Shown here in pieces: positions 23,898 to 31,980 of a DNA stretch of 64,000 bases. The stretch comes from Bacteroidota bacterium (lineage in GTDB: Bacteria > Bacteroidota > Bacteroidia > Bacteroidales > Dysgonomonadaceae): contig JAEWGM010000036.1 of assembly GCA_023388315.1 (NCBI GenBank), positions 165,107 through 229,106 of the forward strand, in the 5' to 3' direction. The notes under the pieces were generated by a model. It was not told where the DNA came from. It made no database searches and worked only from the letters and a program-made list of their open reading frames with translations. The position numbers were made by a program, and so were the translations under genes. Position 1 is the first letter of the stretch, and each line of letters opens with the position of its first letter.

Positions 23898-25235
23898 TTA
23901 TAATTTGGGTTCCCAGCCGGGTTCGTAGTCGCGGCTCCAAAGCTTCATCGCATCGCGGTCGAATATTCGTCCCGTTTTATGGTCGATATCAAAACCTTTG
24001 CCAATGCGATACGCGATGTTTGAATAATGTACCATGGCCATGCTGATGTTGGCGTCATCAATGGGCGCGGTGAGTTTGGCTTTGCCTCTCACAGCGTCAA
24101 AGAAATTCATAACGTGAGTGGTAGTCATATCGCCACCGCCGCCCAGTGCTGTTCCCGCTTCGTTTGATTTGCCTGTGCTTTCTTTCACCACTTTTCCCGA
24201 GCGGTCGTAGAGAATGTACTTGGCGCGGTTTACGAAAACGCTGCCTTCGGTGCCGTAAATGATTACCCCACGATCGGCACCGTAGGTGTGATGCCCGTTT
24301 CGACTTTTGCCGTCCCACTTAATCACTTTGTCGTCGGGGAAAATAAAGGTAGCGTCCATGGTGTCATACATTTCCCATCCATCGTTAAGGAAGTGGCGCT
24401 TGGCGGCTTCCACATCGGCACGCAGCGGGTAATCTACCTGCAACGCCCATCGTGCGACGTCTAATTCGTGCGTGGCGTTGTTACCTGATTCGGCTGTGCC
24501 ATAATCCCATCCATACCAGTGCCAATTGTAGTCCCACGTTTCTTGGGTATAATCGCGGCGTGGTGCCGGCCCTTGGAAAAGCTCCCAATTGAGCCCGGCC
24601 GGAACAGCGGTTTTTCTTTGCAATGGCACCTCGCCTCTGGTGTTGGCATAAAACGCCACGGCTTTGTAGGCTGTGCCGATAACACCGTTATGAATTTCAT
24701 TCATTATTTCAATGGTGTGTCCCGAAGAGCGTTGCTGGTTGCCCATTTGCACCACTTTGTTCAATTTTTGCGCGGCTTCAACCAGCAGCTCATTTTCAAA
24801 CATATTGTGGCTGCTGGGTTTTTCAAGGTACACGTGTTTTCCTTCTTTCATGCTCATAATTGCGCCGGGGGTGTGCCAATGGTCGGGAGTGGCGTGGAAA
24901 ACAACATCCACTTTGGGGTCGTTGTTTACTTTGCGAAGATCAACTTCCGGTTTGGGTTTGTAATCAATGTGTTTGGCGAATTGCTGCATTGCCGATGTGC
25001 GCTGCTTTTCCATTACATCGCACAAATACATCAGCTGCACATTGGATTGTTTGAGCGCGATGGGCTCAAAGAAAGCGCCCAATCGGCGGCCCAAGCCCAC
25101 AATGGCGACGCCCAACCGATCGTTGGCGCCTATGATGCGCGAATAACTTTTTGCAGACATGCCCATGGTGCTACCAAGCGTAATTCCCGCTACGCCAAGA
25201 GCCGATTTTTTAAGAAAGTTTCTTCTGGTTTCCAT
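23898..25235 (-). CDS. Tat-exported Gfo/Idh/MocA-family oxidoreductase
   Basis: A 445-residue NAD(P)-dependent oxidoreductase of the Gfo/Idh/MocA family. It begins with a twin-arginine signal (TRRNFLKKSALGVAG), so it should be exported folded with its cofactor. A Rossmann loop (LGVAIVGLGRRLGAFF, about 42) is followed by the catalytic EKP motif in VYLEKPSSHN (about 137) and a C-terminal substrate-binding beta sheet. Exported family members in Bacteroidota often act on sugars or cyclitols, for example the glycosidase-like GH109 group, but the substrate cannot be assigned. It has its own promoter, and its terminator overlaps the hydG promoter. Confidence 0.9.
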   Translation of the reverse strand: METRRNFLKKSALGVAGITLGSTMGMSAKSYSRIIGANDRLGVAIVGLGRRLGAFFEPIALKQSNVQLMYLCDVMEKQRTSAMQQFAKHIDYKPKPEVDLRKVNNDPKVDVVFHATPDHWHTPGAIMSMKEGKHVYLEKPSSHNMFENELLVEAAQKLNKVVQMGNQQRSSGHTIEIMNEIHNGVIGTAYKAVAFYANTRGEVPLQRKTAVPAGLNWELFQGPAPRRDYTQETWDYNWHWYGWDYGTAESGNNATHELDVARWALQVDYPLRADVEAAKRHFLNDGWEMYDTMDATFIFPDDKVIKWDGKSRNGHHTYGADRGVIIYGTEGSVFVNRAKYILYDRSGKVVKESTGKSNEAGTALGGGGDMTTTHVMNFFDAVRGKAKLTAPIDDANISMAMVHYSNIAYRIGKGFDIDHKTGRIFDRDAMKLWSRDYEPGWEPKL

Positions 25236-25274
25236 ATGTTTTTAGTTTTATCGAGATAATTGTGTGTACGTGCA

Positions 25275-25282
25275 CAAAGATA
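25275..25282 (-). promoter_or_regulatory. -7 promoter element for the Gfo/Idh/MocA gene
   Basis: The minus strand reads TATCTTTG, about 40 bases upstream of the start codon at 25235. Confidence 0.5.
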
Positions 25283-25321
25283 TAAAGAAATTCATTGAAT
25301 GCTTGCTTTTCATCCGAAAAA

Positions 25322-26236
25322 TTAGTCTTCGGGTAGGTCGATTTTTTTATATAACTTATACATTGCCAGAATGGCGGTGCCGAATGCCACGCCCAAAATA
25401 ATCATTAAATGACTGGCCAATCCTTCCACATTAAACGAAAGTTTCAGCAGCGTGGTGGAGATGACGAATCCTGAATTGCGCATCACTTTGTGAAATTCAT
25501 CGGTAATGGCAAATGAGAACAGGAGTACAATGACATCGTTCAAGATGAGCACGGTGAAAAAGACAGAGAAAAAACTTTTTGTCGCCGGCTTGGTATTCAC
25601 AATGAAATCAACAATGGTGTGGTTGTTGGTGAACCATTCGTATAGATTGGTGAGTGCCAAAACAATAAACAAGATGCCGAGCGACATGGCAAGCACTCTT
25701 TTTCCGTAAATATATTTTTTGGATGAATCACTGATCCCTGCCGGAATATCGGGCAGGTTGTTCTCTTCCCTTATTCCGCGCTGGTTTAACCTGTAAAAGA
25801 AATAGATAAGCCCAAAAAGCAACAAAATGGTTGCCATGGAATACATAAAATCGGGTTGTCCCAGCATATCAAACACATCAGACGATAGTTCAAGGTGCGA
25901 CAATTCATCGAAAATTCCCCTAATAGTAATTAGCGCAATAATCTCAAACTGTTTGCCGATATAGGTTGTGATGGATTTGGGAAGATAATACACCAAACAA
26001 TATACCTCATAAAATAAGATGATGGAAAAAGGGGTGTAAATGGCATCGATGGGACTTTCCAAGCCTCTTATACCACTCGTTGAAGGGATAATCCCCCATT
26101 GAATGAGCATAATAAGCGCGAGGTGAAACAGAAAACCACCCAGAGCCGTTACGAAGATTACTTTCTCGAATTTCAGCTTCGCTTCTTTTGATAAAATGCG
26201 ATCGTAGAGGTTGTTTGCAACGGATTTAAACTTCAT
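25322..26236 (-). CDS. Polytopic membrane protein of unknown function
   Basis: A 304-residue protein with about seven hydrophobic segments: about 27-50 (VIFVTALGGFLFHLALIMLI), 70-88, 90-110, 130-150 (ATILLLFGLIYFFY), 185-203 (MSLGILFIVLALTNLY), 222-245 and 271-293 (LMIILGVAFGTAILAMY). The N-terminal and C-terminal ends are charged and likely cytosolic. No known transporter motif is seen. It has its own promoter and lies divergent from dapA. I do not recognise the family. Confidence 0.72.
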   Translation of the reverse strand: MKFKSVANNLYDRILSKEAKLKFEKVIFVTALGGFLFHLALIMLIQWGIIPSTSGIRGLESPIDAIYTPFSIILFYEVYCLVYYLPKSITTYIGKQFEIIALITIRGIFDELSHLELSSDVFDMLGQPDFMYSMATILLLFGLIYFFYRLNQRGIREENNLPDIPAGISDSSKKYIYGKRVLAMSLGILFIVLALTNLYEWFTNNHTIVDFIVNTKPATKSFFSVFFTVLILNDVIVLLFSFAITDEFHKVMRNSGFVISTTLLKLSFNVEGLASHLMIILGVAFGTAILAMYKLYKKIDLPED

Positions 26237-26256
26237 CTTTGTTGTTTTGCGGAATA

Positions 26257-26264
26257 CAAATATA
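26257..26264 (-). promoter_or_regulatory. -7 promoter element for the membrane protein gene
   Basis: The minus strand reads TATATTTG, 20 bases upstream of the start codon at 26236. Confidence 0.5.
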
Positions 26265-26360
26265 CATTTTTTCTGAAAACTGAGTAAGTTTATGGCACAA
26301 TAAATCGAAACGATAATTGGTTTTTTATGGATGAAATTCCCTCACTCGTGAAAAAATATG

Positions 26361-26368
26361 TAACTTTG
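26361..26368 (+). promoter_or_regulatory. -7 promoter element for dapA
   Basis: TAACTTTG matches TAnnTTTG, about 60 bases before the dapA start. A hairpin CCGAA-TCTTTT-TTCGG lies in the leader. Confidence 0.5.
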
Positions 26369-26428
26369 TATTTTACAAAATACCGAATCTTTTTTCGGTT
26401 ATTACTGCACAATTAGGTTTTTATTTCT

Positions 26429-27316
26429 ATGTCAAATATACAATTCAAAGGCTTGGGAGTGGCCATGGTCACGCCTTTTAACGAAGACGGTTCGGTAGAT
26501 TACGAGGCGTTGGAGCGATTGATTGAATATCAAATAACAAATGGCGCCGATTATTTGGTAGCGTTGGGAACCACGGCCGAGACGCCCACACTGTCCGATG
26601 AGGAAAAAAAAGAAATCGTTTGCTTTTTTGTTGATAAAATAGCGGGACGCGTGCCATTGGTGGTGGGTGTTGGCGGAAATTGCACCTCAGAAGTGGCTAC
26701 CCAACTTCAAAAAATGGATTGCGACGGCGTAAGCGCCATTTTATCCGTAACGCCTTACTACAATAAACCTACGCAAGAAGGGTTGTATCAACATTATGTG
26801 GCATTGTCATCGGTTTCTAAGCTACCGATTATTCTTTACAATGTTCCCGGGCGCACAGGCGTGAATATGACGGCCGAAACCACCTTGCGCATCGCCGAAA
26901 AGTGCTCCAATGTGATTGCCGTGAAAGAGGCATCGGGGAATTTGGAACAGATTAAACAAATTGTTGCCGGCGCGCCAAGTGGTTTCAACGTAATTTCGGG
27001 CGACGATGCCGTCACTTCGGCGGTTATCGAATGCGGTGGAATTGGCGTGATTTCTGTTTTTGGTAACGCCTTTCCGAAGGAAATGAAATGGCTGGTGCAA
27101 AGCGCGTTGGAGGGCAACGCGGTAAAGGCGCGTGAAAAAATGGAAGCGTCGTACGATACATTGTTTGATTTGATGTTTATTGATGGCAACCCCGCCGGCG
27201 TGAAGTGCTTGCTATCTAAAAAAGGAATGCTTCACAACATTTTGCGCTTACCATTGGTGCCGGCGTGTGATGACACAGAACAAAAAATTGAAGCGGAATT
27301 AAAAAAAATAAGTTGA
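26429..27316 (+). CDS. dapA: 4-hydroxy-tetrahydrodipicolinate synthase
   Basis: Condenses pyruvate with aspartate semialdehyde, the first committed step of lysine and diaminopimelate synthesis. The 295 residues form a TIM barrel with GLGVAMVTPF (about 5), GTTAETPTL with the catalytic Thr pair (about 46), YNVPGRTG with the catalytic Tyr (about 136), and the Schiff-base Lys in AVKEASGN (about 165). Length and motifs are standard. Its stop overlaps the start of the SGNH hydrolase gene by one base, implying coupling. Confidence 0.96.
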   Translation: MSNIQFKGLGVAMVTPFNEDGSVDYEALERLIEYQITNGADYLVALGTTAETPTLSDEEKKEIVCFFVDKIAGRVPLVVGVGGNCTSEVATQLQKMDCDGVSAILSVTPYYNKPTQEGLYQHYVALSSVSKLPIILYNVPGRTGVNMTAETTLRIAEKCSNVIAVKEASGNLEQIKQIVAGAPSGFNVISGDDAVTSAVIECGGIGVISVFGNAFPKEMKWLVQSALEGNAVKAREKMEASYDTLFDLMFIDGNPAGVKCLLSKKGMLHNILRLPLVPACDDTEQKIEAELKKIS

Positions 27317-27990
27317 TGCGAAACAATTTGTTATATCTTCTTTTAGCACTTCCTGTAATGTGGTCTTCCTGCGCAACCACAAAAGAAATAAAAGAAGATT
27401 ACCGAACCGAAACCTACAAAAGCCGCACGGCTCACTTCGCGGAAAATCCACTGAAAACGGGGCAAATTGTTTTCTTCGGCAACAGCATTACGCAAGCCGG
27501 AGAGTGGCAGCAATATTTTCCTCATTCAAATGTTGCCAATCGTGGCATTTCGGGCGACAATACCGAAGGAATGCTTGCCCGAATAGATGAAATCATTGCT
27601 TCGCAACCCGATAAATTCTTTATTATGGCGGGGATAAACGATATTTCTTTGTCGCGCGCCAATAAAACCATCATTGAGAATTACGCGGCCATCATCGATA
27701 AAATTAAAACCAACTCACCTCAAACAAAAATTTACATCCAAAGCGTGTTGCCCATCAATAATGATTTTGCTCAGTACAAACGTCTCTCAGGAAAAGAAAA
27801 TCAAGTCACTCAACTCAATTCGCTTCTTCGTTTGCTGGCGCAATCAAAAGATGTAACTTACATTCATCTTTTCCCCTTTTTTACCGATGCCGAAGGCAAA
27901 TTAAAAAAAGAATTTACCGGTGACGGCCTGCATCTTTCGCCCGAGGCGTACCGCGTGTGGGCGAATGTGATACATCGGTTTGTGGAATAA
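27316..27990 (+). CDS. SGNH/GDSL hydrolase, lipoprotein
   Basis: A 224-residue lipoprotein (signal ending in the lipobox WSSC, Cys at about 19) with an SGNH hydrolase domain. Block I is FFGNSITQAG (nucleophile Ser, about 56). Block II Gly is near ANRGISGDN, block III Asn is in AGINDIS (about 107), and block V Asp/His is in DGLHLSPEAY (about 205). Such enzymes are esterases that often deacetylate sugars or act as platelet-activating-factor acetylhydrolase-like proteins. ATG at 27316 overlaps the dapA stop, so the two are co-expressed. Confidence 0.9.
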   Translation: MRNNLLYLLLALPVMWSSCATTKEIKEDYRTETYKSRTAHFAENPLKTGQIVFFGNSITQAGEWQQYFPHSNVANRGISGDNTEGMLARIDEIIASQPDKFFIMAGINDISLSRANKTIIENYAAIIDKIKTNSPQTKIYIQSVLPINNDFAQYKRLSGKENQVTQLNSLLRLLAQSKDVTYIHLFPFFTDAEGKLKKEFTGDGLHLSPEAYRVWANVIHRFVE

Positions 27991-27995
27991 TTTTG

Positions 27996-28003
27996 TACAT
28001 TTG
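27996..28003 (+). promoter_or_regulatory. -7 promoter element for riboflavin synthase
   Basis: TACATTTG (TAnnTTTG) lies 31 bases before the start codon at 28035 and just after the stop of the SGNH gene. Confidence 0.5.
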
Positions 28004-28034
28004 TAACCTAAAAAACATCAAATAAAAAGATTAT

Positions 28035-28640
28035 ATGTTCTCAGGAATTGTGGAAGAAGCGGCAACCGTGGTTGCCCTCAACAAAGACAAAGGAAACTTA
28101 CACCTTACGCTCAAGTGTTCGTTCACGAACGAATTGAAAGTTGACCAAAGCGTTTCACACAACGGCGTGTGCCTCACGGTGGTCTCCATCAATGGCGATA
28201 CTTACACCGTAACCGCCATTCAGGAAACGTTGGACAAATCCAACCTAGGGTTGCTGCAAGTGGGTAGCAAAGTAAATTTGGAGCGCAGCATGCTGATGAA
28301 CGGACGCTTAGATGGGCATATCGTTCAAGGGCACGTGGACCAAACCGCCGTGTGCACCGATGTAGCCGAAGCCGATGGCAGCTGGTATTATACTTTTGAA
28401 TATGCCTTCGACAAAGAAATGGCGAAAAAAGGCTATATGGCCGTGGACAAAGGTTCCGTTACGGTGAATGGCGTGAGCCTCACGGTGGTGGAGCCAACCG
28501 ATAACTCGTTTAAAGTAGCCATTATACCGTACACGTATGAGTTCACCAACTTCCACCAAATAGAAAAAGGAACCGTGGTGAATTTGGAGTTCGATATCAT
28601 TGGCAAATATATCAGCCGCATTTTGGCTTTAAGCAATTAA
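28035..28640 (+). CDS. ribE: Riboflavin synthase, alpha subunit
   Basis: Converts two lumazine molecules into riboflavin. The 201 residues form two repeated lumazine-binding barrels. The first begins MFSGIVEEAATV with SVSHNGVCLTVV (about 47), and the second includes GHIVQGHVDQTA (about 97) and SVTVNGVSLTVVEP (about 141). The start MFSGIVE is the family signature. There is no FMN riboswitch upstream: the gap to the previous gene is only 44 bases. Confidence 0.95.
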   Translation: MFSGIVEEAATVVALNKDKGNLHLTLKCSFTNELKVDQSVSHNGVCLTVVSINGDTYTVTAIQETLDKSNLGLLQVGSKVNLERSMLMNGRLDGHIVQGHVDQTAVCTDVAEADGSWYYTFEYAFDKEMAKKGYMAVDKGSVTVNGVSLTVVEPTDNSFKVAIIPYTYEFTNFHQIEKGTVVNLEFDIIGKYISRILALSN

Positions 28641-28643
28641 ACT

Positions 28644-28749
28644 CCCCCTCGCTTCCAGCGAGGGGTATATGGTTTGACGTTTAAAACGTTTATAAGGGCA
28701 CTCCCCCTCGTTTGTAACGAGGGGTAAGTGGATCCACGTTTACAACGTT
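28644..28749. repeat. REP-like palindromes upstream of the transposase gene, family B
   Basis: Two tandem units, each made of a GC hairpin (CCCCCTCG, CGAGGGG at 28644-28665 and 28703-28724) followed by a second small hairpin (ACGTTT, AAACGT-type at 28677 and 28734). They end about 40 bases before the transposase start. Confidence 0.8.
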
Positions 28750-28787
28750 CATAAGTCAAGGCAACAGCATCTCATTAAATACGCAAC

Positions 28788-29336
28788 ATGTCATCCGAAA
28801 ACTATAGAATAGTAAACCAACACACCGTGTATTTTCTTACATTTACTGTAACGGATTGGGTTGATGTTTTTATTCGGCTGAACTACAAAACTATTATTGC
28901 CGACTCGTTATCGTATTGTCGTCAACATAAAGGGTTAATTTTGTATGCGTGGTGTTTAATGACAAATCATTTGCATTTGATTTGCCGAGTGGATGAACCT
29001 CACAGGATGAGCGATTTTATTCGTGATTTCAAAAGTTTTACGGCGAAAAAGATATTGGAAGAAATTCATCTTCCGAGTGAAAGCAGGCGAGATTGGATGC
29101 TATATCGATTTGAATTTGCAGGTAAATTTGACAGGCGTATTCAGAAATATCGATTTTGGCAAGACAAAAGTCATCCAATAGAACTGATTTCTACTGAAAT
29201 GTTGGATCAACGGTTGGAGTATTTGCATCAAAATCCCGTTCGTTTGGGAATAGTTGCCGAGCCCGAAGATTATTTGTACAGTTCTGCCCGGAATTATGCG
29301 GGTTTAAGTGCTATTATAGAGGTGGATATGTTGTGA
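28788..29336 (+). CDS. REP-associated tyrosine transposase (RAYT, Y1/HUH family)
   Basis: A 182-residue Y1 transposase-like protein. The HUH motif is in MTNHLHLICRV (about 63-73). The candidate catalytic Tyr is in the C-terminal half near RIQKYRFWQDKSHP or LEYLHQNPVR, and the RAYT signature LHQNPVRLGIV...YLYSSARNYAG is present. RAYTs are single-copy housekeeping-like relatives of IS200/IS605 that act on REP palindromes. Here the gene is flanked on both sides by such palindromes, which supports the call. It is not part of a complete IS: no second gene and no classic ends are seen. Confidence 0.92.
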   Translation: MSSENYRIVNQHTVYFLTFTVTDWVDVFIRLNYKTIIADSLSYCRQHKGLILYAWCLMTNHLHLICRVDEPHRMSDFIRDFKSFTAKKILEEIHLPSESRRDWMLYRFEFAGKFDRRIQKYRFWQDKSHPIELISTEMLDQRLEYLHQNPVRLGIVAEPEDYLYSSARNYAGLSAIIEVDML

Positions 29337-29377
29337 ATGTGCTGGTAGTGATTATGCTATAAGCATAAAGCCATTTA

Positions 29378-29489
29378 CCCCTCGTTACAAACGAGGGGCA
29401 GTGTCTCCCCCTCGTTTCCAACGAGGGGGAAATGGGGTCAACGTTTATAACGTGAAAAAGTGATTAAGTGGTCCCACGTTAACAACGTT
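29378..29489. repeat. REP-like palindromes downstream of the transposase gene, family B
   Basis: Two GC hairpins (29378-29398, 29407-29429) followed by two ACGTT-type hairpins (29441-29453, 29473-29489). They are the same two unit types as upstream of the gene. The stretch 29490-29710 holds no recognisable gene. Confidence 0.8.
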
Positions 29490-29709
29490 AAAAAGTAATG
29501 GCTATTAAGAACAGTTTCAAAAAGTAGTCACGAACTTTCATCTTGTTATTCTGATTTGCCGGCTGGAGAATTCATTCTCAATAGTTGTCGGAAGTCAATT
29601 TGAAAAAAATACTTTTGTGACACTTTGCAGCCTGTTGAATAAAAGTACGCTATAAGCGTATAGCCATAGCTTGTCATAAAAATATATGCTATAAGTGTAT
29701 CGGTGTAAG

Positions 29710-29813
29710 GTGTTGTTATAGAGATAGATGTGTTGTGGATGTGCTATAAGCATATAGCCATTTACCCCTCGTTGCAAACGAGGGGGAGTATAGCCTCGTT
29801 ACAAACGAGGGGG
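29710..29813. repeat. Duplicated RAYT 3' tail with two more family B palindromes
   Basis: 29712-29764 resembles the end of the transposase gene and its flank (GTTGTGGATGTGCTATAAGC against GTTGTGAATGTGCTGG, then the ATAAGCATA-GCCATTTACCCCTCG run). Palindromes follow at 29765-29786 and 29794-29813. This looks like a partial second copy of the RAYT locus end, lying just before the nitroreductase gene. Confidence 0.6.
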
Positions 29814-29833
29814 AGGGTAAATTAATTTAAAAT

Positions 29834-30388
29834 ATGGATTTTCTTGAATTCGTTTCCACCCGACAAAGCGTTCGCGCTTTCGATCCCGAAAGGCCGGTGG
29901 AAAAAGAAAAAATAGAACGCATCATTCAAGCGGCAAGGCTGGCGCCTTCGGCGTGCAACGCGCAGCCGTGGCATTTTATTGTGATTGACGAACCTGAACT
30001 AAAAAACAAGGTAGCCGATGCCACTTCGGCGCGCGTGCTGGGGATGAACCATTTCACCAAACAAGCGCCTGTTCATATTTTGTTGGTGGAAGAAAAAGTG
30101 AACCTTACTTCCGGTATTGGCGGCTGGGTGAAGCAAAAAGATTACGCGCAAATGGATTTGGGTATTGCGGCGGCACACATCACGCTGGCAGCGCATGCCG
30201 AAGGGTTGGGTTCCTGCATTCTGGGTTGGTTTAACGAGCCAAAAATGCGCGAATTACTCAATATCCCCAATTCAAAACGGGTCTGGCTGGATATCGCCAT
30301 CGGTTACAGCGTGCAACCGATACGCGAGAAAAAGAGAAAAGCACTTCAAGATATCGTTTCTTTTAACACCTACAAAAACAACAGATAG
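29834..30388 (+). CDS. Nitroreductase-family FMN protein
   Basis: A 184-residue FMN-dependent oxidoreductase. The FMN-binding start is STRQSVRAFDPERPVEKE (about 8), with ARLAPSACNAQPWHFIVI (about 34) and the C-terminal GSCILGWFNEPKMREL (about 132) and AIGYSVQPIREKKRK. It would reduce nitro or quinone-like compounds with NAD(P)H; the natural substrate is unknown. The gene starts right after the REP palindromes. Confidence 0.92.
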   Translation: MDFLEFVSTRQSVRAFDPERPVEKEKIERIIQAARLAPSACNAQPWHFIVIDEPELKNKVADATSARVLGMNHFTKQAPVHILLVEEKVNLTSGIGGWVKQKDYAQMDLGIAAAHITLAAHAEGLGSCILGWFNEPKMRELLNIPNSKRVWLDIAIGYSVQPIREKKRKALQDIVSFNTYKNNR

Positions 30389-30535
30389 GCGCTGAATAGT
30401 TTATAATTATTAAACTTTAATCTTTTTAACACGATGTTTAAGTTGAAATGTTGGTTGCATCGCAAAAATATATCATCTTTGCATCACAAAAAATTATGAA
30501 ACAAAGCTACTAACAGCTTGTTGATACTGAAACAG

Positions 30536-31876
30536 ATGAATATAAGTAAAAAACGTTTCTTTTTGTTGATCGCTCTTCTCACGGGTACCATTGGCATTTT
30601 TGCGCAACAAGTCGGCTCCAATTCACCATACGGCAGGTACGGTTACGGGCTTTTGTCCAATCCTTCTTTTGGCGCGTCCGAAGGGATGGGCGGCATCAGC
30701 TATGGTATCAGGCGAAGCCAGCAGGTGAATCCTTTTAACCCGGCATCGTACTCCGAACTGGACTCGCTCACCTTTATTTTCGATATGGGCGTTTCGGGGC
30801 ATATGGCCAGAATGAAAGATGATTCCAACAAGCGCGATTTTTATAACGGAAACTTGGATTATGCCGCCATGCAGTTCCCGCTTTTCAGAAATATGGGCTC
30901 GAGCATCGGCCTTTTACCCTATTCAAAAGTAGGATATAATTTTGGTACACCACGTTCGCTTTCCAACATTCAATACATTGAAACATACAGGGGAAGTGGC
31001 GGTTTAAGCCAAATATACGGTGGAATTGCGTGGGAACCGGTGAAGAATTTTTCTTTCGGCGCCAATGTTTCTTACTTGTTTGGCAACTTTGTGCACAGCA
31101 GTTTGATTACCCCTTTGACCAGTGGTGCCGAAATTGGAGAAACCAAGCAAATGTTTTCTATTCGCGACATAAAATACGATTTCGGAACGCAAATAACGTT
31201 TCCCATGGGAGCGCGCAACGCGTTGACCATTGGGGCGGTATATTCCCCGCAAATAACATCGAAAGCCGATGTGAAACCTTCTAAAATGATGTTTGCCGCC
31301 GATCCGTATCAAAATCCATATACCCGCCCTACACAGATTTTACCAACCGATACGCTGCGTGACCAAAGCTTCCAGCTTCCCCATACGTTCGGGTTAGGCT
31401 TCACTTACACGCGCAACAACCTGTTGTTTGGAGTGGACGGCACCTATCAATTATGGGAAAGTTTGGATTACCCCGACGCGTTAGACGGTATGGATAAAGA
31501 TACCCGCTTCAACAATTCTTATCGGATAAACGCGGGGATGGAATATGTGATTAACCCTGTGAGCCAGAGCTTTTTCGAGAGAATCCGATTCCGAGGAGGC
31601 GTATCTTTTGCGAACTCTTATACCCAAATAAACGTTTATAATCCTGAAACCGGACAGCACATTGGTAATGGCGGTTTCAAAGAATATGGTGTAAATGTTG
31701 GGTTAGGGTTGCCTTTTCAAGATTATCTCACCGGACACGTTTCTATGTTAAACATCGCGCTGGGATATACAAGGCAACAACCCGATATGAATTTTATGAT
31801 AAGCCAAGATATGTTTAAAATATCCATAAATATGAATATCAACGAATTCTGGTTCTTTAAACGTCAGTTTGATTAA
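30536..31876 (+). CDS. Outer-membrane beta-barrel protein, unknown function
   Basis: A 446-residue exported protein. The signal peptide runs MNISKKRFFLLIALLTGTIGIFAQ, and the mature N-terminus is QQVGSNSPYGRYGYGLL. The rest has alternating strand-turn patterns with Gly, Asn and aromatic residues and ends in FWFFKRQFD, as in outer-membrane barrels. The pattern (SPYGRYGYG, GMGGISYG, NPASYSELD) is common among Bacteroidota proteins related to the FadL/OmpP1 type. ATG at 30536 is preferred over an upstream start at 30518. A weak promoter (TTG at 30455, -7 like ATCTTTGC near 30475) precedes it. It opens a run of envelope genes. Confidence 0.82.
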   Translation: MNISKKRFFLLIALLTGTIGIFAQQVGSNSPYGRYGYGLLSNPSFGASEGMGGISYGIRRSQQVNPFNPASYSELDSLTFIFDMGVSGHMARMKDDSNKRDFYNGNLDYAAMQFPLFRNMGSSIGLLPYSKVGYNFGTPRSLSNIQYIETYRGSGGLSQIYGGIAWEPVKNFSFGANVSYLFGNFVHSSLITPLTSGAEIGETKQMFSIRDIKYDFGTQITFPMGARNALTIGAVYSPQITSKADVKPSKMMFAADPYQNPYTRPTQILPTDTLRDQSFQLPHTFGLGFTYTRNNLLFGVDGTYQLWESLDYPDALDGMDKDTRFNNSYRINAGMEYVINPVSQSFFERIRFRGGVSFANSYTQINVYNPETGQHIGNGGFKEYGVNVGLGLPFQDYLTGHVSMLNIALGYTRQQPDMNFMISQDMFKISINMNINEFWFFKRQFD

Positions 31877-31980
31877 TTTTAATGCTGTTGAATTGCAGAA
31901 AAGCGTTAAACTTTTCTTTTAACAAATTGTCATAATACACAACCAAGCTTATTTAAAGAACAACTTAAACTTAAAAGAAT

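Noticed and set aside
24519..25259. Plus-strand frame of 246 codons
   Set aside because: It is antisense to the Gfo/Idh/MocA gene, whose Tat signal and EKP motif are clear.
26429..28640. Lysine or FMN riboswitch upstream of dapA or riboflavin synthase
   Set aside because: The dapA leader is only about 60 bases and the riboflavin synthase gap is 44 bases, too short for either riboswitch.
28644..28749. CRISPR array
   Set aside because: The repeats are palindromic, few, unevenly spaced and flank a transposase; no spacers of regular length and no cas gene are present.
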